NCBI RefSeq assembly: GCF_000150275.1
Contig: NW_002060943.1
Coordinates: forward strand, 6,874,299-6,938,298
Source: Trichoplax adhaerens
Taxonomy: Eukaryota; Placozoa; Uniplacotomia; Trichoplacea; Trichoplacidae
DNA: 64,000 nucleotides
Direction of reading: 5' to 3'
Shown: one piece after another, positions 24,640 to 37,532 of the stretch
Position numbering within the stretch: the stretch's first letter is position 1
Layout of the letters: every line of letters begins with the position of its first letter
Notes under the pieces: model-generated
What the model saw: the letters and a program-made list of their open reading frames with translations, nothing else
What the model was told of the DNA's origin: nothing
The model's database searches: none
Made by a program: the position numbers and the translations under genes

Positions 24640-25500
24640 AACTGATTCATCATTCTGTATGATAATTTATATGCTTACTAGGCATTCTTATTCATTATTT
24701 ATTTATTTAGCAATGTTAAATCCTTTCTGCAGTAACCTATAATAATGATTTAATAATGATTCTCATTTACAGAATTATGTGACCCCTTGTAGAGACGTAA
24801 AATACTACTGTATAATCTAGTAGGCAGATGAGATTATTGTTGTTTGTCATTCAACAGGCCAAGTAACTGATTGATTTAGGCTAGAAATCTATAATCTTAC
24901 TTACGCATATCAAATTTTGGTTATTAGCCTTGGAGTAGGGAAAGTATCAGTTGAATTTGACCGTACAGAATTATTATCTTCTTCACTTTCTACGATTATT
25001 AAGATAAATGAATGCAAATGTTCAAAGTGTAGCCTCTTGCCGGTAATAATTCTCCTAAGAAATAAGTTTAAATAAATTATTCATTATTCTATGCTCTACC
25101 GTATTTTATATGCTTACCAGACATTCTTATTCATTATTTATTTATTCATTTATCTATTGTAAAATTCTTTCTTATGACAACATATAATAATTATAATCAA
25201 TGATTTACACGTTCAGCATAATACGTCCCAGCCTAGAGCCATAAAACGCTACAACTCGGTCAGCTGATGCGATCATAGTTTCCTTGGCATGCAACAAGCC
25301 CAAGAGCTGATTATTTTAGGCTACAAGTCTATAACCCTATTCAGGTATATCAATTTTTAATAAGTAGTGTTGAAGTAGGAAAAATATAGGTTGAATTTAA
25401 CCACACTAAAATTATTGTCATCATCTCTCTACGATCATCAAGATAAGTGAATACTAATATTCAAAGTGTAGCGCCTTCTAGCCGGTTAGTTCTCTCTAAT
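24640..25500. repeat. Tandem duplication, unit 439 bp, 2 copies
   Basis: Matching landmarks are offset by 439 bp throughout: ATGCTTACTAGGCATTCTTA at 24671 against ATGCTTACCAGACATTCTTA at 25110, and TCAAAGTGTA at 25022 against 25461. Blocks between them, such as GAATTTGACC / GAATTTAACC, match with frequent substitutions. It is an old duplication without coding sequence. Confidence 0.8.
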
Positions 25501-26393
25501 ATTCTAACAAGCTTGGCAAGGAATTTAGATTTGATACTTTGTAGTTAATTTGATGTCAAGATGGTTTCTGCATCTGAAATATTTATTTGATTCATTTCAA
25601 GGAAGAATATTTTATCATTGCTGACTACTACTGTATAGTCCTTTTTGTTAATTGACTCTTGCTGATACATCTTTTTAATCGCTTGACATTTATCTAAGTT
25701 ATGAAGTGTCGCTCCTAATTTTACAGCAAGGATTGGTATCGATGGCTTATGTAATTTCATCAAAGCATATCTTACTTTAAAACGAAGAAACATTCATTTC
25801 CTTTTTGTTAATGAAATTGACTTCCAAAATTTCAACAAGCTGCATCATAATTTACCCTATGCGAACTTTGCAGGGTATATTGAATTATAATTATCATTTG
25901 AAAGAGAAATATATCGGTATTACCTTGATTACTTACTAAATTCGATATAAGCTGGAATATTTTTACTTTCCGCTACTGGAATAGCTATCATAGTGAGTGC
26001 AACTTGCAATTACAGTGCTTCCAAATAAGAAAGCATCAAAAAGATTGATCTAACTTATTAACTTATAAGAATTTACTGAAAGCAAATAACCAAGCTTCTC
26101 CTTGACTTGAAGCTAATCATTCAGTGCCTACTGACACTTTAGAATTAGCTTTAGTTAGCTAAGCTGTTTCTCCCCTTGAAATAGGACACCATTTTTATTT
26201 TACTACTTTTATTTTCGCTTATCCTGTCTTATATTCACTCATACGCTATTTTCTAGCTGGCGATAGCACTTAAAGACTGCAAACTTGAAACATTTCTGAT
26301 ACTTAGTCTCGGCTGAAGAACTATTCTTTCATCCAAAGATTCGTAATTGACTTAATTAAGATATTTTCAAAACATAATTGAAATAAATTTGTT

Positions 26394-29300
26394 ATGGCTG
26401 CTGGGACAGAAGCAGCTAGTCAAGATTTTTGTGCCGATATAGATCGAACTAATAGCGCAAGAAATAGTCTTGACCAAGATCAAAGATATCACGATGCCTT
26501 AGATACAACTATCAAATCAAGATTTGGCTATTTTAAATGGTCACCTGATTTTTTACAAGTTATCAATAAACCTCGTTGGTTGCTGTTTATTATAGCAATG
26601 TACTTTACTGTTGCTAGTATGCAAGTTACTGGGCTACGAGCTGTTGTTGTTAGGCCATTAGAACGTCGATTTAATATCACTAGCACTCAAGTTGGTCTCA
26701 TTGTCAGTGTTAACGAGATTACTGCTTCAGCTGGTTCAGTCCTTTTTACCTATTTTGCTTCGCAAGGGCACAAAGGTCAATGGTTGGGATATGGGGCTTT
26801 AACTTTCGGGATAGGGTCGCTGCTCTTCAGTACACCTCAATTTATCACCGAAAAATATGTGTATTCCGACTTAATTAATCAATCTGATCTTTGCAGCTTA
26901 TCTTCAGTTTTATCAAATACCTCTACAGGCAATACTTGCCAGCAAAAAAAAGTTTATTCTTCAGACTTATATACAGCTATTTTTATTGGAGCACAAATTA
27001 TTATTGGATTAGGCGTATCAACAGTCTATAATGTTAGTATTGCATATGCTGATGAAAACGTTAGCCCTAAATCATCTCCAATTTACGTTGGAATAATTAA
27101 TTCTATGGCAGCATTAGGTCCCGCACTAGGATTCTTATTAGGTGGAATTTTGCTCAATATCTACATAGATTGGCCGTCAACGCCGTCAGGTAGTAATTTT
27201 TGGAACTGTTTTAGAGATTTAGTAGCAATTTTAGCACCAGTATAAAAGTGTTATCAGTATTAAAGTGTAATGGAATCACCTTATTGCCAGTTTGTTAAAT
27301 TATCGTACGTAAGATAGTACTGTTTATATATTAATAAGTACAGTGTTTATCGATCTTAAATCAAAAGTAATTTTGCGAATAAACTAACATCAATTTTCAA
27401 ATAACTCGCTCATAAGAAAGGTATTTTTAATTTTTAGATCTGACTCCGTCGGATCCAAGATGGATCGGAGCCTGGTGGCTAGGCTATGTTATAACTGCTA
27501 TTTTACTTTTCTTGATTGCGATTCCAATGCTCGGTTTCCCGAAGCATTTACCTAATTATCAGCGCTATAGAGCTGAACGAAAAGCATTATCATCCGCTAA
27601 GGAAGATGTTGAATTTAAAAGGCGCCTATCTGATTTCCCGAAAGCGTTATATGAACTATTAACTAATAAAGTTCTTATGTGTACCATCATGGCTTTTGCG
27701 TTCGAAGAAGTTAATATTTCCGGATTATCTTCATTCTTACCAAAATATATAGACTCTCAATTCTCTCTTGGGCTATCAACATCCGTACTCATTGCAGGTG
27801 CCGTTACAGTAGTCGGTGGAGCTGGAGGAATAATTATTGTAAGTCATTAATTATTTACAGTAGCAGTCAAATTGGTGAGAACTTATAAATGGTAATTAAG
27901 TATCAGTAATCCATTACTAATAACCTAGATTTCTTTTATACTTAGGGTGGAGTTGTAATGAAATATTTGAATCTATATGAAGATAAAACGGTTAAATTCT
28001 GCGCCCTAATTTCGCTAATTGGGCTCTTTCTGAGCCTTGGATTGCTAATCAAATGTGATAGTCCGCCATTTGCTGGTGTAAATATTCCTTACCATACAAA
28101 CATAAGTTCCAAGTATGAATATTCATCAACTTTTCCAAATTAGTACAAGTACTAATTTTTTCATGCGCGTTTTTAGTTACAATCCATTATTTACTGCAAA
28201 CATTACCGGCAACTGCAATTTACCCTGCCATTGCAATGAAGTAAAGTACAACCTAATTTGTGGATTAGATGGGAAAAGCTATTTCTCACCATGTCATGCA
28301 GGATGTAGGAAAAGGATACTAAATTCAAAAACTAACATTATGGTAAGCGATTGAGTAGCGATGAAATCATGTTGCTATAGCGCAAATTATTGCACGAAAA
28401 TTAAGTTTGATGGCTAACTACACATTACACTGACGTAGTTAAAGAACATACTTAATCTATCTTTATTTGTAATTATTAAATGTTTCAGGAATACTATGAC
28501 TGTGAATGCATAAATACAAGCGATGACTTTCAAAGCAAGGAAGGCACATTATCCATCCCTGTTCGCGAGGCTTATGGCGGCAATTGCCAAGGATCATGTA
28601 GTCTGTCTATTCCTTTCTTTATCTTATTGGCCTTTATTATGATCTCAACATTTCTCAATGTAGCACCAGGAATGCAGATTATTCTACGGTAAAACCAATT
28701 AAAACGAATCAGTATTAATGATCCTCAATTAAAGCTTATACAACCTAGTAAATGCATTCGTTCAAATAAAAATAGATATCAACTACCATAGTCATCAAAA
28801 TATTTGATATTAACTCACAATCGAAAGGTGTATCAATGTTATATCCTTTTAATCAACAATTACAGTAGCCTTCTACTCCATCTCTACTAATTCAATTCTA
28901 AACATTTATAGTGTAATTTAGATTTAATTTTACTTATTCTTTCAGTTACTGTCGAATTAGTTTCAATTATATCATCTTTGATAGTAAAATTAGAATAATT
29001 TTTTATGGTAAAGTCAATGTACTGTGGAATATTTGCGTCTGTGATACAGTCTATATTCTGTGGGTTGACTTCTAAACAGAAATCACAATCTGGCAGCATA
29101 ATATTTAATACTATATATACTTATCGTAAAATATTCTCTATTAGTTTCTAAAATTTAAGGATAGCACGTATTTCAAGATATTAATAGCCAAGTTATTTAC
29201 GCTCACGAATATCGATCTATTCACTTGTAATATGTTGCCTCTAAAATCGAATTTTAGGTCTGTGCCAGAGAATCAAAATGCTTTTGCGGTAGGATTGATG

Positions 29301-29645
29301 GGTACTTTTGCCCGTTTAATAGGTGGCTTAATTGGACCGGTAATCTTTGGAGTTATTTTAGATCACTCTTGCTCACTGTGGGATGAAAATTGTAATCAGC
29401 GAGGATTTTGTTGGGCCTATCATAATGATACTTTAAGCTTATTAGTATTTGCTGCTATGGCTACTTTCAAATCTCTTAAACTCATAGCATATTTATTAGC
29501 TTGGCATTTCTATCCAGTTTCGCAAGAAAGTAATAAGCGAAATTGCTTTAGTGATAACAGATTGAAAGAAAAGAGTAACACAAGAAATATCTCAGATTCT
29601 CCTAAATCTAAAATTATGTTGATCACTAAAGTAACAACAGTTTAG
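26394..29645 (+). CDS. OATP/SLCO-family organic anion transporter, gene D (6 exons, 705 aa)
   Basis: Exons 26394-27189, 27438-27838, 27946-28112, 28177-28342, 28489-28688 and 29258-29645 join to 2118 nt with phases 1,0,2,0,2 and GT-AG introns. An acidic leader of about 42 residues leads to F-G-Y-F-K-W-S-P-D-F-L-Q and the first helix. The signature D-P-R-W-I-G-A-W-W-L-G-Y-V is at 271-283, the canonical form. A Kazal-like domain lies at about 468-498 (C468, C472, C474, C483, C494, C498). Exon 5 is 33-36 nt longer than in genes B, C and F, giving a larger loop before the C-x3-C pair. The last exon has S-V-P-E-N-Q and H-S-C-S-L-W-D, then a basic, Ser-rich tail. Start is the first ATG of the open frame. 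Likely a plasma-membrane carrier of organic anions; substrate not predictable. Confidence 0.93.
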
Positions 29646-29758
29646 TAACCTTTTAGGCCTCTTTTATGTTTTTCTATTAATGTAAAGAAATATAATTCAC
29701 TGTTGATTTCGAGCTATTTTTTATAAATTACGCCATATGACTGAACATTTTACATTAA

Positions 29759-29764
29759 AATAAA
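29759..29764 (+). promoter_or_regulatory. Candidate polyadenylation signal of gene D
   Basis: AATAAA 114 bp after the stop codon. No other AATAAA lies closer. Confidence 0.4.
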
Positions 29765-31064
29765 TCAGGAAAAATATTGATGTTGATTTAGTACAGTAGA
29801 AATAGGAATTTATTTTTAGCATTTAAACTATTTCTAAAGCATTTATGCGATGCTTTCATATAATTCTTGTATACATTCATCCGACTGATTTTAAAATGCT
29901 TATAACTATTTTAAAATAACCTTCGTTTTAAAAATATATGCATATTATCAAAAGCAATCATTTGATTATTTTATTGTCCTTGATATAGCAGTGTGACAGA
30001 GAGTTTGATGAGTCAGCGTTAGCGGTATTAGTTGCCATGCACAGAAATACATAAAGGCTTTAGTAGAAAAGCGATACTTTAATGTAGACTATAATTGCGT
30101 ACAATATAGTGGTTACGATAAAACAGTATGTAAACTGTCGTAAACTAACGTCAGAAAATATTAACATTGTGACTATTGCAACTAACGAAATCTGAAGTAG
30201 AAATCGCTGTACTGAAATAGGTTACTATAGATCTCTCCTTGTAGATTCGAGAGAAACAAATTGGTTTATATTCACTCTCTTTAAATACCGTATTTAAAAG
30301 TTTGAGATATAATACTGTAATCATAGTACTAACGTAAAGAACTATAATTAATTATACCCCAATTTATTGATACCATCAAATTACGCAGCGATAGTATCAA
30401 TAGATAACTACAGTATAATTATCCATTAGGCTAATTTATATTTTTAATACATCAACATACAGTACTACGATCATTTGAATTTGGTGCCAGTTACGCGGGC
30501 ACGAAAATAGCAAAGTCTTAAAATAATATTCAAGTAAATCCATCCCTTATACATCCTATACTATAGCACTATTATTAGTTTCTTACACGTTGAGAATATA
30601 TAATTATCCAATTCTAGTCAATTATTTTCATCATTTATTCGATACGTCAATTGATTAGATTAGAGATTTCCTGTAATCAAAACGTTTTTTGATTTATAAA
30701 TTTTACTTCGGAAAGTCAGTAGTATGTAATTTCAAAGATTCTTTGTTATATTATGACTGCTCTCCTTTCTATAGTATAGTTTGTTTCCTATACCTTCGAA
30801 AACTTTAAATTTGGAACCACTTGCAACTGAACACACAGATCCATGAGAAGAAGATTATAATATTATCAAATGGCTTTATCATAAGCAACAATATAATTTT
30901 AAGTCAATGTAAGCGGCGATAAAAATATGATATACTATCTTATAGGATCGAGAGTTATCAAAAATTATCATGTTATACGAGTAGTAGATCGTACAAAAGA
31001 AAGAATAGATTTAATTGATACAATTAATCAAATGAAAAAATTAAATACCGTTCATAAGAAAATA

Positions 31065-31070
31065 TTTATT
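31065..31070 (-). promoter_or_regulatory. Candidate polyadenylation signal of gene E
   Basis: TTTATT on the + strand, read as AATAAA on the minus strand, 123 bp past the stop of gene E. Confidence 0.35.
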
Positions 31071-31192
31071 ACAACTTAACATTAACTTAACAATAAAACA
31101 ATCTATGTATTGAAACATGCTTAATCTCAATAAATATCTCACCGAACATCAGTTAGTTTACTGAAATAATCATTGAAGTATGCAAATCGATT

Positions 31193-34100
31193 CTAGAAGT
31201 CATACTTTTCTTCTGTAGGTGTATCTTCTCGACTATCATTAGCATACTGAATTTGATACGTATCGGTTGTTTCTTTGCTACTAGCAGGTAGGTTCTTGTT
31301 TTTTTGCTTCGATGATTTAATCTCTTGTTTATTAAAGAAATACCATGCCAAGAAGAAGAATACCGCCGTCAGCGTCTTTAGAGTGACTAAGACAACTGTC
31401 AACAGTACACTCAACAGGTAATTATCATACTTCCAGCAAAATGATCGTCTACCACATTGCTCGTTCCAAAGTATACATGACTGGTCAATAATACTGCCAA
31501 CAATAAGTGGACCCGGCACAGATCCTAGTAAACGCAGTACAAGCCAATTAATACCTAAAGCAAAACACCGCTGACTTTCTGGTACGCATCTACACAACAC
31601 ACAAAGAAAAATGAATAAGTTAATAATAATAGTTAATAGCTTAGTTATTAATATTCTCGTAAGAATTAATAAGTTATAATACTAGTATTACTATTACACC
31701 ATAAGTTTTCGTTCTTAGCAATATTCGATAATAAAGCATTTCGATATATAAAGCAGTCGATACAAAGTTAAACTATAGTACAAACAGTTACAAAAATAGA
31801 TGGTCCGTTTACTTTTAATGTTCTTATGAGTCAATCTTATTACCTCATAATGACTTGCGATGCCGGGACTGAATTAAAATATGTTATAAACATGCTCAAT
31901 GATATGGCAATTAACACTGGAATGAAAAATTTACAGTTATTGGGGCATAGTTCACGAACAGCATCATAGGATTGGCTAGCCATCGTTGCAGAAGTATTGC
32001 CTTTGCTGATACAGGAACATGAATAATAATACTATAATTCAAGATAGCACATTACTCAATTAGCTTCGTTGTCGCCTGAGTAAATTATAAACTAAAGCTG
32101 CTGTACTATCGAATTTCTGTACGTTAGTACCAATATAAATTTTTGTAGAAACTACTAGATTCAAAGTCAGTATGCGAGAAACAACTTCCAACACTATAAT
32201 ACAGTGACAATTTGAGTAAGGTATTACGTTTATGCAATAGTAAAATAGCAATAGTAGAATTCTATTGAATATCCAGTGGTACAGTTATTATCAACGATGT
32301 TAATACCTTACTAGTACCATTGATTCGCGAATATGAGCAGCCAGCATAGCAAGGAGATGCATAAGATATACCATCGATACCACATACTGGATCGTAGTTT
32401 GATATGTAGCAATTGCAATTGCCATTACATCCTGATACAAGATTCCTAAAATAGTGTCCATCAATACTATCTTAGTACGAACGTAAATATTCTTAAAGTA
32501 CGCAATATTATAAAAATTAGAAAATTTGTCAATTTCTGCTATATCAAAAATGATACGAAAATTTAATTGCTTCGGTAAAATACAAACGACTATAATAGAA
32601 AATGAAATATTAAACATCGACTTTATCTGAATGGCTGAGTATACTTTAATAATCCTAATCCTAAACTATACAAAGTATTGTTACTTCACATAAAACTAGA
32701 CAATTAAATGTCTAAACGGTATGTCTAGCCCTCGATACTGTCTAGTACGGCCACTAAAGTGTTTAGACTTACTAGACGCTAATAACTAATCATGTTATGC
32801 ATGCATATTTAAGAATAATGTCGTATTCGAAAAAATTACTTACATGTTGGTTAATGATTGGCTAGTATTGTTAGCAAGGTACGATTTGGTTACCCCAGCT
32901 ATAGGAACATCTGAACAATTAAATAATATAAGAAGAGCACAAAATATCCCTGCAATGCCAACTGAGTAGCAGAATTTTGCAATCTGAACCGGACGCAATC
33001 TTTTTACGCGAACGACAACTCCTCCCTAAAATTACAGTGTATTTATATTATCAGTATTCTATTGAAAATTATGAAGGAACTGTTATACAGTATATATGTA
33101 AATATTTATGCGATCTTAGCAGCCTAGACTTCGTAAAACATTTTAAAAGAATCTATGATATCGCTGTATAACGTGATGAGTATACTTCCGCTAGGAAAAA
33201 CTGTAAAGTACAAATAAGTCATTTTCTAATAGGAATAGTGTGATATCGTTAGACGATACATTGCATTGTTAAGTTACTTGCATACAATATACACGTAAAT
33301 ACTAAGTAATTGAACGTACTAGCTGCATTCCACTTGCAGCTCCAATGACAACTAAGATGCCAGAAAGGAAACTTGCACGCGATGACGAGATGTTCATTTG
33401 AGTTTGTAGATACTTTGGAATGAACGTTGATAGTCCACCAACAGTCATTCCTATATTGATATCGCGAATGGAAAATATTAAATTTCTATACAGTAACTAC
33501 TAATAACTAGTACTGGGTAAATAATAAGAATAGACATAAAATTTCTAAAAATGTACATAATAAACTAAATAACTAAGTGATATGTGTATAGTTTCGTAGT
33601 AAGCGATATTGTTGCCATACCCTCTGTCGTAGCTCCAAGTGTAACGAATAAGAAAACCTTGTTTGTAACCAATTCTTTAACAGCTTTTGGTAGCTCTTTA
33701 ATACTATTGCCGTAGTTATTGTCAATTACAGATTTACCGATAGCAATCTTAGCACGCTTTTCTTTGTTTTTCTCGTATTCTGGTAAATGCTTGGGATAGG
33801 CTAGTAAAGGAACCGCTGTCATAGCCATTAATATAGCAGATAATACATAGCCAAACCACCAAGCGCCAACCCATTGCGGATCGGAAGAGTTGATATCTAT
33901 GATGGGCGAAAAACGATACTTTGATTATTCATTAGACTTAGACTAGTTTGATTATATGATTGTATATTTTTTATCCATTTTTCTATCATGAATTTACAGG
34001 CCTTGAATAATTTGATAATAACATAGTTGGAATGGTTAAGTTACAGATTGTTTTTGTAACCTTGTACGATTACCAAACATTCACTATTGGTAAGGGTCAT

Positions 34101-35062
34101 TCTAGCTAATTTCACAGCTACATATCATGTTACAGCTTACTGCAGTATTAATTCATGAATGCTTCAATGTAGGATAACGCTGTAGACCAATATTATAAAT
34201 AGGGCACATATTTCTATACCATTCATGTTAACTCAACTTTGGTCGTAAAGTAAATGAATATTCGTCGAGTCTATACAGTAATAACAATTCACTTGCAATT
34301 TAATGTCATGATACCTGTTGGTCTAGTAGGCCAATCGACAAAGAAATTTAAGAAAGCGCCTCCTAGTAAATATCCAGCTCCAGGTCCAAGAGAAGCTAAC
34401 GCGCCAAATACACCTATGTAGATAGGTGATGCTGTTGGGCTGACATTTTCGTCGAGATAGGGATAAGCGATAGTCCAAATAATTGTCGACCCCATACCAG
34501 AAATAAGTTGGCCCAAGGAGAGGATAATAAGTTGTACAGATGACGAAGATATCGCACCACTAGTACAGCTACCACTGACTGTTTCATCACATATACTGCT
34601 TACATTTAAAACCGCAGAATATTGATAACGTCCGTAAATGAAATGAGGAGAAGCAATAATCATCGATCCGACAGCCATTAATATGCTTCCAGTCGCTACC
34701 CATTTCCCTTTATGCGTATGAGCAGCGAAAAAACTAAATATAAAGCCAAATATAGCCGCTCCAACATCATACATGGCTGCCATAATGCCAATTTCGGTAC
34801 TGGTGAATCCAAATTGCTTCTCTAATGGTCGTGCCGCAGCAGCTTTTAACCCAGTAACTTGCATCCCAGCCAAAAAGACGAAGGCGCCGACATGAACTGT
34901 CAACCATTTGGCCGAATTACAACATTGTAACCAATCTGGCTGACATGGTCCATAGCCAAATTTAGCATTATATGGGGTCACATTGTCGTCATCTTGACTA
35001 GTTTTAATATATAATTTAGCAGAAGAAGAATTCTCGTTTTTACTTGGTGCAGTATTGGACAT
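31193..35062 (-). CDS. OATP/SLCO-family organic anion transporter, gene E (7 exons, 686 aa, minus strand)
   Basis: On the minus strand, exons 35062-34315, 33896-33621, 33450-33320, 33025-32844, 32445-32307, 32031-31844 and 31589-31193 join to 2061 nt with GT-AG at every junction. Phases are 1,1,0,2,0,2: the five shared intron positions plus one extra phase-1 intron (33451-33620) inside what is exon 2 elsewhere. The join there reads T-T-E-G-M-T-V-G-G-L-S-T-F, aligning without a gap to the uninterrupted exon of gene D. The signature is D-P-Q-W-V-G-A-W-W-F-G-Y-V at 255-267, with Gln in place of the usual Arg. The Kazal-like domain is at about 452-482 (C452, C456, C458, C467, C478, C482). The last exon has V-P-E-S-Q-R and Q-S-C-I-L-W-N-E-Q-C, with a polar tail. 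It is the only cluster member on the minus strand, so a local inversion probably occurred. Confidence 0.92.
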
Positions 35063-35388
35063 TTTTCAAGTTGGACTCAATGATAATTTAGTGTGGAATT
35101 GAATGGTAGACTAGTGAATACTAGTGCAAAAATTGGCCGTGTAATAAATAAAGTAAATTCTGGTAGTCAAGCACCTGTACACAACATCTACAGTAAATTC
35201 TTACGTTAAACTATCTGTGGTAGAGCCATAAAATTGCTTAATAATTGAACTTAGCAACAATTTCTTCGATCATGTATGACCAACATGGAAAAGAAATTGT
35301 CTAATTGAACGAGATACAACACTGCCGAAAGAAAATGTTTCTCTTATCCTATTCTGAATTGATTGATTGAAATGGCGTTACAACAGCT

Positions 35389-35419
35389 GATTCTCCAATA
35401 ACAAACCAGTTGGAGAATC
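35389..35419. other. Short perfect inverted repeat (10-bp stems)
   Basis: GATTCTCCAA at 35389-35398 and TTGGAGAATC at 35410-35419 are exact complements with an 11-base loop. No known role; 330 bp upstream of the start of gene E. Confidence 0.5.
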
Positions 35420-35830
35420 CTGTCTTGCCTCTTGACCTTTTGATTTCTTAATAATAATGGACTACCAAGCGCATTACTGATCTACACCTACACTATCTAT
35501 AGGTTGTAGGCGTTCCAGGGTGTACTGCACCCATCAGACGTCATCGCTATTTTGCATAAATTACTTTCAAAATGGATGGGGGCCGCCAGCCGTTGAGACA
35601 GTAGACAGCATTTCTTGACAAGTGGATGCTAGCGATGCCCATTGAATTTTTGGGTGTAGTATTGTCAACTCTACTTGCATCCTGTAGTACATTCGTCTAT
35701 GCTGTGCAGTATATATAGAAATAGTCGAGTTCGACGAATTTCGATTCTACTGTACTGTATATATATACAGTAATTATGGATTGATTGATTTTTTTTTTTT
35801 TTTACTTTGTAATGCCCTGGGCCCCACCCA

Positions 35831-36275
35831 GTGCACCCCAATTGTACATCAAGCTGTTGAAGCTGTGGTCAAATTGCCCAGTAAGAAGAGACACCGTGTT
35901 GTACTGTACACTCAGTGTACACTATGAACAGTAAAACACCCCAGTGCACCCCAATTGTACATCAAGCTGTTGAAGCTGTGGTCAAATTGCCCAGTAAGAA
36001 GAGACACCGTGTTGTACTGTACACTCAGTGTACACTATGAACAGTAAAACACCCAGTGCACCCTAATTGTACATTAAGCTAGACCTGACGATCAAGCTGT
36101 TGAGGCTGTGGTCAAATTGCCCAGTAAGAAGAGACACCATGTTGTACACTATGTACAGTACAACATCCAGTGCACCCCAATTGTACATCAAACTGTTGAG
36201 GCTGTGGTCAAATTGCCCAGTAAGAAGAGGCACCATGTTGTACAGTACTGTACAGGAGGGAACACCATGTTGTAC
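35831..36275. repeat. Minisatellite, unit about 112-114 bp, 4 copies
   Basis: GTGCACCCCAATTGTACATC (or a variant) starts units at 35831, 35944, 36056 and 36170. Each unit continues with CTGTGGTCAAATTGCCCAGT and AAGAAGAGACACC. The first two units are almost identical; unit 3 has a short insertion (GACCTGACGA) and units 3 and 4 have lost part of the end. Most units also carry the palindromic blocks TGTACTGTACA and GTGTACAC. The array is richer in GC than its surroundings. The open frames across it only reflect the repeat. Confidence 0.9.
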
Positions 36276-37532
36276 TATACTGTTTTAGGCAACAACACTG
36301 TCCTGGACTTTTCCAACAATTGCAAGTGATTTGCAACCTCGACGCGACAGGCCGTACCAGGCGTCATTGGCTACAGTGTACAGGACTGTCATAGAGGCTT
36401 TTTGATCGCTGACTGTACACTGTACACTGTACAAGCGTGATCCTTCTGCAGAACTCTGGTGTACAGTAGAGTGTTAAAGTGTGTACAGCCGCCGTGTAGA
36501 GTGTGTTGATCAGCGTTGCAAACATTGACATGGCGAAGGACAGAGTCATTATTACTATGTGCTTTGACTGTTCTTCATGGACAGTCAAAGGTAAAATCCA
36601 GTAAATTTGCCCCTGAATAATTCTATCAACACGTCTAGAAAGTTCAGCTCTCTAGCGACATATTGTTATTAAGTGTAGTTTTTCGACATTCGTTTCGGCA
36701 ATATTTTGCCCCTTTTTCTATGTCTGAAAACAAAATAAAAACACCGTACTCAACATCACTCTACAAGGAAATCTAGTCGACTTCTGACTATACTTTTAAG
36801 TAGGGCCAGGTGTTAAAGTAACAGAGGTCATGGTAGTAATTACGCCTAAAGGAAAAACAGTACAACGATTGTTCTCATAGTTTATAATAAATCAGACTAC
36901 ATGGATTTATAAAATTGAATTGAACTCTATGACAGTAAACTCAGCCTGTAACTGTGTCTACAACCAACTTACGACAACAACGCTCGATTCAATCGATGCA
37001 CTTGTTTAGAAACTCTAGGGGGTAACCCATGAAAGAAACCAGCACGATACGACATTATAGGCGTATTTATTCCAAATTTGGCTGACATGCTAAGTTGCTA
37101 ACTAAGAAGTTTTTAACCTTCCAAACAATGAACACTACATGTTGAGCCCATAGTTTGCAAAGACAGTACACTCGTTGAATGGATTCCATTCCTGAACAGC
37201 GAATCACCTTAGGTAGTGCGCTAGCAATACTGTTCAATACAAAACTATTTATGGCGATACGCTAGTGTGATAAGATAGGCCATCGTACAGTAGTTTCGTG
37301 CATTGAAGTCGAAAAGTAATGTAATTTAGTCTTCAGGAAAGTAATCTAGGTTTTGTAGTAGTCATTACAGACTCTACGTCATTAATGATGTTACACTACA
37401 CGAGACATTGATAATAAGAATCACTCTTAACATACCATGACGCAGGGATATTTGCTCACAGATTCAGAACAAGCCTACAATTTTTGCATCCATGCTGAAC
37501 TGCTGATGCCTCCAACCAATTCATAAGATACT

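Larger units (their letters stand above)
23656..26393. other. Spacer between genes C and D
   Basis: AT-rich. It contains a two-copy tandem duplication (24640-25500). On the minus strand an 82-codon frame at 25545-25793 has a mixed, protein-like composition but no motif I recognise. No OATP exon can be aligned with confidence here. Confidence 0.45.
29646..31192. other. Spacer between convergent genes D and E
   Basis: Genes D (+) and E (-) point toward each other across about 1.5 kb, so this stretch holds both 3' UTRs. No coding sequence is seen. A segment at 30075-30200 weakly resembles 5505-5630, inside the insertion in the pseudogene. Confidence 0.5.

Noticed and set aside
32300-32617. 105-codon minus-strand frame in gene E
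   Set aside because: It overlaps the Kazal exon in another frame; the correct frame has the conserved Cys pattern and both splice sites.
35840-36330. Two overlapping 73-codon frames at 36 kb
   Set aside because: Both run through minisatellite units and reflect the repeat, not a protein.
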